NCBI RefSeq assembly: GCF_016786325.1
Contig: NZ_JADWYU010000178.1
Span: 1 to 32,937 of the forward strand
DNA length: 32,937 bases
Source: Frankia nepalensis
GTDB lineage: Bacteria > Actinomycetota > Actinomycetes > Frankiales > Frankiaceae
Reading direction: 5' to 3'
Shown here piece after piece: positions 1-8,114 of the stretch (the stretch's first letter is position 1; the number at the start of each line of letters is the position of its first letter). The position numbers and the translations under genes were made by a program. The notes beneath the pieces are model-generated. The model saw only the letters and a list, made by a program, of their open reading frames with translations, made no database searches and was not told the DNA's origin.

Positions 1-2
1 CC

Positions 3-1106
3 CCCCTGCCGCATCGGCTCCGCCGATCCGGCAGGAACCCTGTCGCCGATCAGGCAGGAACCCCGGGCGCGTCACCCGGGCCCGGGCCGGTTCCGCCACC
101 GCTCACGCCCCCGTCGGCCCCACAGCCAGGACCGGCGGCGCGGGCGTGGCCCGACGCCGGCTGGACGACCTCCCAGCAGATGTCCCCGCTTGGCTTCGCC
201 GATCGGACGGGAATGCCGGATCCGGCGGGAACCCCGGGCCCGCCCACCGCGCCGCAGCCCACCACGCCGGCGGGCGGCGTCGCGCCGGTCGCGGGTGGCG
301 TCGGGGCGCGTCCCGGCGCGCCGGACGGGCCGCGTCCGCTGGCACCCTCCGCCGGGCAGGCGGGTCCCGTGCCGTGGGTTCCCGAGGTCGGGCGGCCGAC
401 CGACCCGTCCTCCGGTCAGCTGGCCAACCCGGCGCACCTGCCGTCGCTGGGGACGCCGGCCTGGCCCGCGCCGGCGCCCGACCCGCGTGGCGGCTGGACG
501 CTGCCCGCCACGCATACCGACCTGTTCGCGCCGGTGAGCCCGGACGGCCAGGCGCCGTCGGCGCCCGGCTTCGGCGGCCCGCCCGAGCTCGCCGGTTTCC
601 CGCCCCGGCTGGCCTACCCGGCGACGGACTCGGCGGGTCCTTCCCCGCTGGTCATGCCACCGGCCGCCGGGACGCCGATCGGTCATGGCGGCGACGGCCT
701 CGGGCCGGACGAGGACGCCGGCGGCCCGGGCGACCGGCTGGACGACGACGAGGAGCACGACCAGGACGACGACCCCCCCGCCGACCGCCTGGGGCGGCCC
801 TGGGTGTCGTACTCGGTGTCCCGGGCCGGCTGGCGGCGGCGCGTTCTGCGGGTGCGGGTCCGCAGCGGCGGCGTGGTGCCCGAGCTGGTGCTGGTGGCAC
901 GGCCGGGGATGCTTCCGCCGGGGGCGCTCGCCGAAGGGCAGGCGCTCGCCCGGCTGGCGCCGTCCACCGAGCGGGCGACCAGGACGATGGAGGTGCGGCT
1001 CGACGGCGCGTTGCTGCCGTGGGGCATCCGGGTGCTGGCGGTGCCCGCCGGAGGCGAAGAGGTCGCGGTTAGCCATCCGCCGGATGACGTGCTCGTCGTG
1101 CGCTGA
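3..1106 (+). CDS. Proline/glycine-rich protein of unknown function, 5' end outside the window
   Basis: The frame is open from the first complete codon of the window to the TGA at 1104-1106, so the gene probably starts further left; an ATG at 180 exists but has no convincing ribosome-binding site. About the first 220 visible residues are low-complexity Pro/Gly/Ala, with peptides such as DQAGTPG and DPAGTPG that arise from copies of a palindromic DNA repeat. A short acidic stretch (DDDEEHDQDDD, about 745-775) leads to a more ordered C-terminal domain of roughly 105 residues (about 785-1103) rich in predicted beta strands (VSYSVSRAGWRRRVLRVRV, PELVLVARPG). I do not recognise this domain. There is no signal peptide or membrane segment in the visible part. 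The next gene starts over 400 bases downstream, so no operon link is evident. Coding is supported by G/C-biased third positions through the C-terminal part; function is unknown. Confidence 0.65.
   Translation, partial: PLPHRLRRSGRNPVADQAGTPGASPGPGPVPPPLTPPSAPQPGPAARAWPDAGWTTSQQMSPLGFADRTGMPDPAGTPGPPTAPQPTTPAGGVAPVAGGVGARPGAPDGPRPLAPSAGQAGPVPWVPEVGRPTDPSSGQLANPAHLPSLGTPAWPAPAPDPRGGWTLPATHTDLFAPVSPDGQAPSAPGFGGPPELAGFPPRLAYPATDSAGPSPLVMPPAAGTPIGHGGDGLGPDEDAGGPGDRLDDDEEHDQDDDPPADRLGRPWVSYSVSRAGWRRRVLRVRVRSGGVVPELVLVARPGMLPPGALAEGQALARLAPSTERATRTMEVRLDGALLPWGIRVLAVPAGGEEVAVSHPPDDVLVVR
6..235. repeat. Four half-unit copies of a palindromic repeat
   Basis: Copies of a GCCGATCnGGCAGGAACCCC-like unit lie at 22-40, 45-64, 198-213 and 215-235. 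At 6-34 a 13-base arm, loop TCC and second arm form a hairpin with one mismatch (C12). The same palindrome, perfect, occurs between genes at 26191-26219. Here the copies sit in an open reading frame. Confidence 0.6.
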
Positions 1107-1533
1107 CCGGGATCGGTGGGCCGGTTCGCGCGCCGAGCAAATGGTTGCTGGCAACTAGATCGATTGTTGTGTTTCCGGAGATGTTCCGGGTCTGCTTCGG
1201 CACGCCGTGTCGGAATCGCGTGGCGTGCGGATGAGGTGCACCGGAATGTCCGGAAGAGTTTCCATGTGCCGCCTGTCGCGGCGCCTCCTGGGCCGATTAC
1301 TATGCCTGTGATCAGTTATTGCCGTGTATCCGTGGGTGCGTCGGTAATCAGCGCGTCGGTTGGGGCGGGCACCGTTCGGAGAGCCGTCAAGGCGCTTCGG
1401 AGGGGACGGAGCCAGGTCGCCACCGCCGGTCGATGTGCAGCCGGGGCCCTGTCGGTGTCTCCCGCGCGCAGCGGGAGCACGGAGTGTCACAGGCGCGGAC
1501 CCGCCCGCCATGATCGAAAGGCAGCGCTCACGC
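1107..1533. other. Intergenic region between the Pro-rich gene and the glycosidase
   Basis: This 427-base stretch is less GC-rich than its neighbours and has no convincing gene. It contains a GTTGC-TG-GCAAC hairpin at 1143-1154, a 7-bp stem (GCACGCC 1200-1206 with GGCGTGC 1222-1228) that may terminate the upstream gene, and a hairpin at 1459-1477 (CTCCCGC/GCGGGAG, loop of 5) in the probable leader of the next gene. A TACTAT hexamer near 1299 could be a -10 element, but I see no good -35. Confidence 0.4.
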
Positions 1534-4446
1534 ATGGCCCTGACCTACAACGGCCGTCCGTCCCCTCCGGTAGGCCGTCTGGTTCCCGCCGTCCCAACCT
1601 CGACCTCCTCGCGAGCCCGGCGCCGACCGGCGCCGCTCGCGGCCTGGCGCCGGCGCCGGCACGTCCTCGGCCTGCTGGCCGCCGCTTTCACCGTCGCGCT
1701 GCTCGGGACGCTGATGCCGGGCGCCGCGGCCACGACGACCCCGACCCCGCCGCCCGACCAGGAGGGCGTGTCCAGCTCCGTGGCCAGCGTGCCGACCCTG
1801 GCCATCGTGCTGTTCGACTCGGACATCGTGCTCGTCGGCGGCCGCGGCTTCCTGCCGGGCGAGGACACCCTCATCGAGGCGACCACCGACAGCCTCGGGG
1901 GATCGGCGACGATGAAGCCCGGCGAGGACGGCCGCTTCCTGCTCGGGTTCCGGGTGCCGGCCGGCTTCGTCGGCACGGTCTCGGTCGTCGCCACGCAGGG
2001 GGAGCGCGTCGCCAACGGCCAGCTGGACGTCGACACCAGGACGGCCGTGCCCACCCTGCCCGTGGGCGGCGAGCCCGGGGCGGGCAGCCCGCTGGACACC
2101 GTCGGGGAGCACTCCGGGCTGCCGTGGATGTCCGGCGTCCACCCGGACAACCCGCTGCAGCCCTACCTGGACTTCGGCACCTGGCGCGGCCGGGCGATCG
2201 ACGTCGCCCACGTGTTCACGATTCGTGACAACGGCTGGGGACCGCTCGTCGAGCCGAAGTGGCCGGTGGACGACTTCAAGGCCTTCCCGGGCACTCTGGT
2301 GATCAGCCAGCCGCTGTACCCGGAGGGGGCCGGCAACAACGCCGAGTGCGCGAGCGGTGCCTACAACGAGCAGTGGAAGAAGTTCGGCTCCTTCCTGGTG
2401 AACCGCAACCGCGCCGACTCGATCGTGCGGCTGGGCTGGGAGTTCAACGGCAAGTTCATGTACTGGCACGTCGACGACGACCCGACGAACTGGGTGAAGT
2501 GCTTCCAGAACATCGCCACCGCGATCCGGTCCACGAACCCGGACGTGAAGATCGACTGGACCTTCAACGGGCACAACTCGCCGGTCCCCGCGGGCGGCAC
2601 GCCCTGGCCCGCGTACCCGGGCGACGAGTACGTGGACTACATCGGGATCGACCCGTACGACCACTTCCCGCCGTCGCACTCCGACGAGGCCTTCGACAAG
2701 CAGTGCAACGACCCGAACGGGCTCTGCTACGCGGCCCAGTTCGCCAGGGAGCACGGCAAGAAGCTCTCCGTCGGTGAGTGGGGCGTCGCCTCCTGCAGCG
2801 GCAACGGCGGCGGCGACAACCCGCTGTACATCCGGAAGATGTGGGAGACCTTCGTAGCCAACAAGGACGTCATGGGCTACGAGAGCTACTTCAGCGACCC
2901 GAACGTGGGCAACGTCTGCTCGACGCTGCACAGCGGGACCGGGGACGGCGGGCAGAACCCCCGCTCCGGGGCCGAGTACAAGCGGCTGTGGGGCGCCCGC
3001 GCTCCCCGCGTGGCCTCGAAGGGAGCGAGCCGGCCGCGTGGCCGGCTGGGCGGGCTTGCCCGAAACGAAGCCATTGCCGGCAAATGTCGAGAAGGCGTCA
3101 CTCGGACGTTTCCCAGCAACCGTCCCCTCCTGGGAGGTACGGTCCGACGGGTCGGGCGTTGTCCCAGGTCCGACGGTGTCCGGGGCGGCTGGGAGGTGCC
3201 GGCCGGCACCGACGATGCCAGGCACGCCGAGCCAGAAGAAGGAGCCGCTCTGTTGCGACACTTCGCCTTCCTCGACGCGGCGGCCACGGACGCGTTGTTC
3301 CACTGTCCGCCCCAGGAGATCTCCGCGGCGGACGAGCGGAGGCTGGTCGCCACCGCGCTGGGCGCCACCCTCTACGCGCCGGGCACCCGGCCGCGGCTGG
3401 CGGACGACGTGCGCCGCCAGCTGGCCGCCGGTGTGGCGTCGATGGTGCTCTGCCTGGAGGACGCGATCGCCGACCACGAGGTCCCGGCCGCCGAGGCGAA
3501 CGTGGTCCTCGCCCTCAACGAGCTGGGCGACAGCCCGCCCGCCGCCGGTGAGAGCCCTGGCCTCCTGTTCGTCCGGGTGCGCGCGGCCGAGCAGATCCCC
3601 GCGCTGGTCGCGGGCCTGACGCCCGCCGCGGCGGCGCTGCTGGCCGGGTTCGTGCTGCCGAAGTTCGTCGAGGACACCGGCGAGGTGGCGCTGGACGCGG
3701 TGCTGCGCGCCGGGGACGACCTGGGCCGGCCGCTGTGGGCGATGCCCGTGCTGGAGAGCCCGGAGGTCATCAACCGGGAGAGCCGGCTGGAGACCCTGCT
3801 CGGGGTGCGCCGGCTGCTTGACAAGCACGCCGAGCACGTGCTGGCCGTGCGGCTGGGCGCCACCGATCTGTCCGGGCTGTTCGGGCTGCGCCGGGACCGC
3901 GACCTCACCATCTACGACATCGCGGTGGTCCGCGACTGCATCGCCGACATCGTCAATGTCTGCGCCCGCGGCGGCGAGCACGTCGTCACCGGGCCGGTCT
4001 GGGAGTACTTCGCCCAGCCCGAGCGGCTGTTCGTCAGCTCGCTGCGGGTCACCCCGTTCGCCAACGTCGAGCTCGTCGACCCGGTGGTCCAGGGCCAGGC
4101 GCTGCGCCGCGACCTGGTGTCCGCGGACCTCGACCGGCTGATCAAGGAGGTAGTGCTGGACAAGGCGAACGGCCTCATCGGCAAGACCGTCATCCACCCC
4201 AGCCACGTCGCCGCGGTCCACGCCCTCTACGTCGTCACGCACGAGGAGTACGAGGACGCGCAGACGGTGCTCGCCGGCGAGGCCGGCGGCGTCCGGCCCA
4301 GCCGCTACGCGAACAAGATGAACGAGCTGCGCCCGCACCGGCTCTGGGCGCAGGCCGTGGTGCGCCGCGCGACCGCCTTCGGGGTGCTGCGGGAGGGCCA
4401 CACCTTCGTGGACGTGCTCGCCGCGAGCCAGGCGGTGACTGCTTGA
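1534..4446 (+). CDS. Secreted GH26-like glycoside hydrolase; frame has no stop and reads into the aldolase gene
   Basis: The start at ATG 1534 (MALTYNG) has AAAGG 12 bases upstream; ATG 1510 is an in-frame alternative without such a site. A basic N-terminus (RRRRH) and hydrophobic run LLAAAFTVALLGTLM form a signal peptide. A beta-sandwich-like region follows (roughly residues 90-165, motif GGRGFLPGEDTLIEA), then the catalytic domain (about 195-490). GH26-like catalytic residues are visible: acid/base E303 in RLGWEFNG and nucleophile E415 in VGEWG. Known GH26 enzymes hydrolyse beta-mannans and related beta-glucans; the substrate here is unknown. The glycosidase part ends near 3000 (EYKRLWGA). 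About 80 codons follow with A/T-rich third positions, as in non-coding DNA, before the aldolase. A secreted enzyme fused to a cytosolic aldolase is implausible, so I regard this as two genes with the first stop missing. Confidence 0.75.
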   Translation: MALTYNGRPSPPVGRLVPAVPTSTSSRARRRPAPLAAWRRRRHVLGLLAAAFTVALLGTLMPGAAATTTPTPPPDQEGVSSSVASVPTLAIVLFDSDIVLVGGRGFLPGEDTLIEATTDSLGGSATMKPGEDGRFLLGFRVPAGFVGTVSVVATQGERVANGQLDVDTRTAVPTLPVGGEPGAGSPLDTVGEHSGLPWMSGVHPDNPLQPYLDFGTWRGRAIDVAHVFTIRDNGWGPLVEPKWPVDDFKAFPGTLVISQPLYPEGAGNNAECASGAYNEQWKKFGSFLVNRNRADSIVRLGWEFNGKFMYWHVDDDPTNWVKCFQNIATAIRSTNPDVKIDWTFNGHNSPVPAGGTPWPAYPGDEYVDYIGIDPYDHFPPSHSDEAFDKQCNDPNGLCYAAQFAREHGKKLSVGEWGVASCSGNGGGDNPLYIRKMWETFVANKDVMGYESYFSDPNVGNVCSTLHSGTGDGGQNPRSGAEYKRLWGARAPRVASKGASRPRGRLGGLARNEAIAGKCREGVTRTFPSNRPLLGGTVRRVGRCPRSDGVRGGWEVPAGTDDARHAEPEEGAALLRHFAFLDAAATDALFHCPPQEISAADERRLVATALGATLYAPGTRPRLADDVRRQLAAGVASMVLCLEDAIADHEVPAAEANVVLALNELGDSPPAAGESPGLLFVRVRAAEQIPALVAGLTPAAAALLAGFVLPKFVEDTGEVALDAVLRAGDDLGRPLWAMPVLESPEVINRESRLETLLGVRRLLDKHAEHVLAVRLGATDLSGLFGLRRDRDLTIYDIAVVRDCIADIVNVCARGGEHVVTGPVWEYFAQPERLFVSSLRVTPFANVELVDPVVQGQALRRDLVSADLDRLIKEVVLDKANGLIGKTVIHPSHVAAVHALYVVTHEEYEDAQTVLAGEAGGVRPSRYANKMNELRPHRLWAQAVVRRATAFGVLREGHTFVDVLAASQAVTA
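3028..3047 (+). terminator. Hairpin at the end of the glycosidase domain
   Basis: AGCCGGCC-GCGT-GGCCGGCT is a perfect 8-bp stem with a 4-base loop, about 25 bases after the last recognisable glycosidase codons. No T-tract follows, as is common for hairpins in high-GC actinobacteria. The uninterrupted reading frame runs straight through it. If transcripts end here the glycosidase mRNA would lack a stop codon. Confidence 0.45.
3253..4446 (+). CDS. HpcH/HpaI aldolase / citrate lyase beta-like protein
   Basis: The predicted 397-residue protein starts at TTG 3253, chosen because AGAAGAAGGAG ends 8 bases upstream and because G/C-biased third positions resume here. The family consists of TIM-barrel carbon-carbon lyases acting on CoA esters or oxo acids. 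Visible family features are an MVLCLEDAI acidic motif, an AVRLGATDLSGLFGLRRDRD segment and the C-terminal GLIGKTVIHPSHV motif, which resembles the GKxxIHPxQ of CitE proteins. The stop overlaps the start of the next gene (TTGA), and the following three genes are also overlapped, so it belongs to one operon with the PRTase, StiP and HAD proteins. In that conserved context the family is thought to make a building block of a nucleoside-like metabolite (published prediction, not biochemically shown). Its frame is continuous with the upstream glycosidase. Confidence 0.85.
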   Translation: MRHFAFLDAAATDALFHCPPQEISAADERRLVATALGATLYAPGTRPRLADDVRRQLAAGVASMVLCLEDAIADHEVPAAEANVVLALNELGDSPPAAGESPGLLFVRVRAAEQIPALVAGLTPAAAALLAGFVLPKFVEDTGEVALDAVLRAGDDLGRPLWAMPVLESPEVINRESRLETLLGVRRLLDKHAEHVLAVRLGATDLSGLFGLRRDRDLTIYDIAVVRDCIADIVNVCARGGEHVVTGPVWEYFAQPERLFVSSLRVTPFANVELVDPVVQGQALRRDLVSADLDRLIKEVVLDKANGLIGKTVIHPSHVAAVHALYVVTHEEYEDAQTVLAGEAGGVRPSRYANKMNELRPHRLWAQAVVRRATAFGVLREGHTFVDVLAASQAVTA

Positions 4447-5900
4447 GCGGCGCGCCGGCCGCCGGGACCGCTGACCCGGCGGCCGCCGCGGCCATGGATG
4501 ACGCGGCCGACGACGGCTGGCTCTGGGAGGCGCTGGGGCTGACGGCCGAGGTCACCGAGGACGTCACCGGCGCCGGGCTGCGCGGGATGATCGGGCTCGC
4601 GCTGCGGCGCAACCCGCGCCGCGCGCACCTGCTGGTCAGCCGGGTGCTCGGCAAGCACCTGCCGGTCCGGCCGGAGGTCGCGCTCGGCGCGGGCACGGCG
4701 CTCGCGGACTGGGCACGGGCGTCCTCGGCCGTCGGCCGCGCCGGCGGCGCCCCGTTCGTCCTCGGCTACTGCGAGACGGCGACGGCGCTCGGGCACGCGG
4801 TCGCCGACGGCTTCGCCGACGCCGACTACCTGCACACCACCCGCCGCGCGGTCGCCGGGATGCGCTCCGAGCTGGAGCTCGCCGAGGCGCACTCGCACGC
4901 CGTGCACCACTGGCTGCTGCCGGCGGACCGGCGGCTGCTGACCGACCCGCGCCCACTGCTGCTCGTCGACGACGAACTGTCCACCGGCAACACGGCGCTC
5001 GGCACGATCCGCGCGCTGCACGCGCTCGCGCCCCGGCCTGCCTACACGGTCGCGGCGCTGCTGGACGCGCGGCCGGCCGCGGCACGGACCGCGTTCGACG
5101 AGCTGGCCGACGAGCTGGGCGTGCCGGTGGACGTCGTCTCGCTGGTGTCCGCGACCGTCGCGGTGCCGCCGGACATCGCCGACCGCGCCCGAGCGCTGCG
5201 CGCCCGCCACGCGCCGCCCGCGCCCGGCGGCCTGGCGGGCGCCGGCCCGGACGGTGGCTCGACGGGCGCCGGTTCGACGGACACCGGTTTGACGGACGGC
5301 GGCACCGGCACGGTCAGCTGGGTTCGCCCGGCGTGGCCCGCCGAGCTGCCCGACGGCGGCCGGCACGGCTGGACGCCGCGGCACCGGCGCCTGCTCGACG
5401 AGGTGGTGGCCGGCCTCGCCGCGTCGGTCGCCGCCCGGCTGGTCGAGCCCGGCGGGCGGACGCTCGTCCTCGGCACCGAGGAGCTCATGTACACCCCGAT
5501 GCGGCTGGCCGCGGCGCTCGGCCGGGCCACCGGCGGCGAGACGCGCTACCAGTCGACCACCCGCTCGCCGGTGCACCCGCTCGACGTGCCCGGCTACGCG
5601 ATCCGGTGCGCGCTGGAGTTCCCCGCGCCGGACGACCCGAGCAGGGCCAGCCAGGTCTACAACGTGCCGGCGCGCCGCGCGCGCACCGGTGACCCGTCCC
5701 CCGCCAGCCGCGCCTCCGTGGGCGACGCCTCCGTGGACCCCTACGACGACATCGTCGTCGTGGTCGACGACGGGGTCGACGCGGCCGCCCCGGCCGTGGG
5801 GGAGGGGCCGGCGCTGGCCGGCCTCGTCGAGGCGCTGCGCCGCTGCGCGCCGGTCACCGTCGTCACGCTGCCGTCGTTCGTCCCGGAAGGTGCCCGATGA
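4443..5900 (+). CDS. Phosphoribosyltransferase with C-terminal TRSP domain
   Basis: The TTG start at 4443 overlaps the aldolase stop (TTGA); ATG 4494 is a later in-frame option. The 485-residue product has an N-terminal PRTase fold with a PRPP-binding loop (D176, D177, E178 in LLLVDDELSTGNT), preceded by a GYCETATALGHAVADGF segment typical of this subfamily. A low-complexity Gly/Ser/Thr linker lies near residues 255-290. The C-terminal half carries EELMYTPMRLA and the T373-R374-S375-P376 signature (TTRSPVH) that names the TRSP domain. PRTases of this type occur with StiP/PELOTA proteins, aldolases and HAD phosphatases in the Ter-linked operons described by Anantharaman, Iyer and Aravind, where a ribosylated, nucleoside-like product was predicted. 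Domain assignment is from motif recognition; substrate and product are unknown. Confidence 0.85.
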   Translation: MSGAPAAGTADPAAAAAMDDAADDGWLWEALGLTAEVTEDVTGAGLRGMIGLALRRNPRRAHLLVSRVLGKHLPVRPEVALGAGTALADWARASSAVGRAGGAPFVLGYCETATALGHAVADGFADADYLHTTRRAVAGMRSELELAEAHSHAVHHWLLPADRRLLTDPRPLLLVDDELSTGNTALGTIRALHALAPRPAYTVAALLDARPAAARTAFDELADELGVPVDVVSLVSATVAVPPDIADRARALRARHAPPAPGGLAGAGPDGGSTGAGSTDTGLTDGGTGTVSWVRPAWPAELPDGGRHGWTPRHRRLLDEVVAGLAASVAARLVEPGGRTLVLGTEELMYTPMRLAAALGRATGGETRYQSTTRSPVHPLDVPGYAIRCALEFPAPDDPSRASQVYNVPARRARTGDPSPASRASVGDASVDPYDDIVVVVDDGVDAAAPAVGEGPALAGLVEALRRCAPVTVVTLPSFVPEGAR

Positions 5901-7141
5901 CCACGACCGCCGCCACCACCACGACGGCCACCACCGGGACCGCCGCGGTGGCCGGCCCCGTTCCCCCGGGAGCCCCGGCCGGCGCCGGCCTGCCCGGCAC
6001 GGTCGGCTCCGGCTCGTACGACCCGGCGGACGTCACGTTCCTGCTCAAGGACCTGTCCTCGGTCGCCCTCGAGCGGCCCACGGAGGACCGTGAGGAGGAG
6101 ATGCAGCGCGGCCGGCACTACTCCGAGGACCTGCCGGTCGAGTACCAGCCGGACGAGCGCTACCTCGCGCTCTACCACCAGGCGCTGGAGCGGTCGGCGA
6201 CCCGGGTCGCGCTCGCCGTCGGCCTGGTCTCCGAGCTGGTACGGGTCAGGAAACCGGCGCCGGTGCTGGTCTCGATCGCCCGCGCGGGCACGCCGATCGG
6301 CATCCTCATGCGCCGCTGGTACGCCTTCCGCTACGGCCTCGACGTGCCGCACTACGCGATCTCCGTGATCAAGGACCGCGGGGTCGACCTGAACGCCGTG
6401 CGCCACCTCACCGCCCGCCACGACCCGGCGGCTCTCCAGTTCGTCGACGGCTGGACCGGCAAGGGCGTGATGACCCGGGTGCTCACCGAGGCGGTCACCC
6501 CGCTCGGCCTCGACGACACCCTCGCCGTGCTCGCCGACCCGGCCAGGTGCGTGCCGCTCTACGGCACGCGCGACGACTTCCTCATCCCGAGCGCCTGCCT
6601 GAACTCGACCGTGTCCGGCCTGGTCAGCCGGACGGTGCTCAACGCCGAGCACGTCGGCGAGGCCGACTTCCACGGCGCGAAGTACTACCGCGACCTCGAG
6701 CCGCACGACCTGTCCCGGCACTTCATCGAGACCGTCGTCGGCCGGTTCGCCGCGGTCGTCGACGAGGTGGCGGCGACCTGGCCCGCGCTGTGGGCGTCCG
6801 ACCGGGCGCCGACCTGGGAGGGCTGGGCCGCGGTCGAGCGGATCGCCGAGCGCTACGAGATCCCCGACGTCGCGATGGTCAAGCCGGGCGTCGGGGAGGC
6901 CACCCGAGTGCTGCTGCGCCGGGTGCCCTGGCGGGTGCTGATCGCCCCGGACCGGGCCGACGAGCTCGCGCACGTGGTGGCGCTCGCCGAGGCCCGCGGC
7001 GTCCCCGTCGAGGAGATGCCCGGCCTGCCGTTCTCCTGCGTCGGCCTGGTCCGCCCGGTGCGCGCCGGCGGGGAGAAGCCCCAGTTCCACACCCCGCAGG
7101 AGCGCTGGCGCCCGCCCGCCGCCGGCGAGGCCCGCCGGTGA
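5897..7141 (+). CDS. StiP-family protein (PRTase-like) with C-terminal PELOTA RNA-binding-like domain
   Basis: ATG 5897 overlaps the previous stop (ATGA), implying translational coupling. The 414-residue protein starts with about 35 low-complexity Thr/Ala/Pro residues. The main domain (about 45-320) matches the family first called PRTase_1 and later named after cysteine protease StiP. Visible motifs are LVSIARAGTPIGILMRRW, DGWTGKGVMTRVL and LIPSACLNSTVSGLVSRT, with the invariant-looking Cys at residue 234. Residues about 329-395 (VKPGVGEATRVLLRR to PFSCVGLVRP) fit the PELOTA_1 domain usually fused at this end. Both enzymatic interpretations, phosphoribosyl transfer or thiol chemistry, appear in family names; the sequence alone does not decide. 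It is the third of four overlapped genes and likely acts on the product of the preceding PRTase or aldolase. Confidence 0.85.
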   Translation: MTTTAATTTTATTGTAAVAGPVPPGAPAGAGLPGTVGSGSYDPADVTFLLKDLSSVALERPTEDREEEMQRGRHYSEDLPVEYQPDERYLALYHQALERSATRVALAVGLVSELVRVRKPAPVLVSIARAGTPIGILMRRWYAFRYGLDVPHYAISVIKDRGVDLNAVRHLTARHDPAALQFVDGWTGKGVMTRVLTEAVTPLGLDDTLAVLADPARCVPLYGTRDDFLIPSACLNSTVSGLVSRTVLNAEHVGEADFHGAKYYRDLEPHDLSRHFIETVVGRFAAVVDEVAATWPALWASDRAPTWEGWAAVERIAERYEIPDVAMVKPGVGEATRVLLRRVPWRVLIAPDRADELAHVVALAEARGVPVEEMPGLPFSCVGLVRPVRAGGEKPQFHTPQERWRPPAAGEARR

Positions 7142-8028
7142 GCGCGCCGTCCGCCGGCGCGGCGTCCGCCGGCGCGGCGCCCGTCCCTGGCCCGCGCTGG
7201 CTGGTCGCGTGCGACCTCGACCAGACGTTGATCTTCTCGCGGCGCTCGTTCCGGCTGCCCGACGGCGTCGGCGAGCCCCCGCTGGTGCTGGTCGAACGGA
7301 TCGACGGCGAGCCGTGGGCGTTCATGACCGAGACGGCGTTCGCCGGAGTCGCCGCGCTGCACGAGGGCGCCGTGCTCGTGCCGGTGACCACCCGCACGCT
7401 CGCCCAGTACGGCCGGGTCGACCTGGGGGTGACGCCGCGCTACGCGGTCGCCGCCAACGGCGGTCACCTGCTCGTCGACGGGGTCGTCGACCCGGCGTGG
7501 GCGGACGCCGTCGCCGAGCGGCTGCGCGGCGGCGCTCCCCTCGCCGACGTGCTCGCGATCGCCGAGCGGCTGGCCACCGGCGGCTGGTGCCGGCTGACGA
7601 GGGTCGCCGACGACCTGTTCGTCTACCTGGTGGCTCATGAGCGCGACGGCATCCCCGACCTCGCCGGGGTCACCGACGAGCTCGCCGCCGCCGGCTGGAC
7701 GGTGTCCGTGCAGGGCCGCAAGGTCTACCTGGTCCCGGCGGCGCTGACCAAGCAGGCCGCGCTCGCCGAGGTCGCCCGCCGCGCGGGCGCCACCCGCGTC
7801 GCCGCCGCGGGCGACTCCCTCCTCGACGCCCCGATGCTGCTGGCCGCCGACGCGGCCGTCCGCCCGGCCCACGGCGAGCTCCACGACCGCGCCTGGACCG
7901 CCCCGCACCTGCACGTCACCGCCGCCGCCGGCCTGCTCGCCGGCGAGGAGCTCCTCGCCCACCTGACCGGCCTCGTCACTGGTGGTCGCGTCGCCGGTGG
8001 CCGCGTCGCGGCCGCGGCTGGGCGGTGA
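7138..8028 (+). CDS. HAD-superfamily phosphatase of the Ter-type module
   Basis: The GTG start at 7138 overlaps the stop of the StiP gene (GTGA), giving a 296-residue protein. The first ~20 residues are an Ala/Ser/Pro tail. HAD motif I is CDLDQTLIF with nucleophile D26 and general acid D28; motif II is VPVTTRT; the lysine motif is in ALTKQAALAE; motif IV is AAGDSLLDAPML. The cap looks like the Cof-type (C2) cap between motifs II and III. The likely role is to dephosphorylate a sugar- or nucleotide-phosphate intermediate made by the upstream enzymes. It is the last gene of the operon: 237 bases separate it from acetyl-CoA synthetase, which has its own leader. The GGR(V/I)AG repeats at the C-terminus may be a non-conserved tail. 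The substrate is not predictable. Confidence 0.85.
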   Translation: MSAPSAGAASAGAAPVPGPRWLVACDLDQTLIFSRRSFRLPDGVGEPPLVLVERIDGEPWAFMTETAFAGVAALHEGAVLVPVTTRTLAQYGRVDLGVTPRYAVAANGGHLLVDGVVDPAWADAVAERLRGGAPLADVLAIAERLATGGWCRLTRVADDLFVYLVAHERDGIPDLAGVTDELAAAGWTVSVQGRKVYLVPAALTKQAALAEVARRAGATRVAAAGDSLLDAPMLLAADAAVRPAHGELHDRAWTAPHLHVTAAAGLLAGEELLAHLTGLVTGGRVAGGRVAAAAGR

Positions 8029-8114
8029 CGTCCGTTCGGGTCGTCGCCGCGGTCCTGTGACGAGGGCGCCGAAGGCGCGGCCGGCCGCCGTGGCGGCGCG
8101 TCCGCTCGTCGGGG

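Noticed and set aside
1319-1509. Possible c-di-AMP (ydaO) riboswitch before the secreted glycosidase
   Set aside because: A GGGGACGGAG stretch recalls the motif, but the second conserved segment (GGGTGAATC-like) and the overall fold are absent.
1528-4401. 957-codon leftward open frame opposite the glycosidase and aldolase
   Set aside because: It mirrors two genes with catalytic motifs on the plus strand; the translation is Arg/Val/His-rich low complexity without motifs, as expected for antisense of GC-rich coding DNA.
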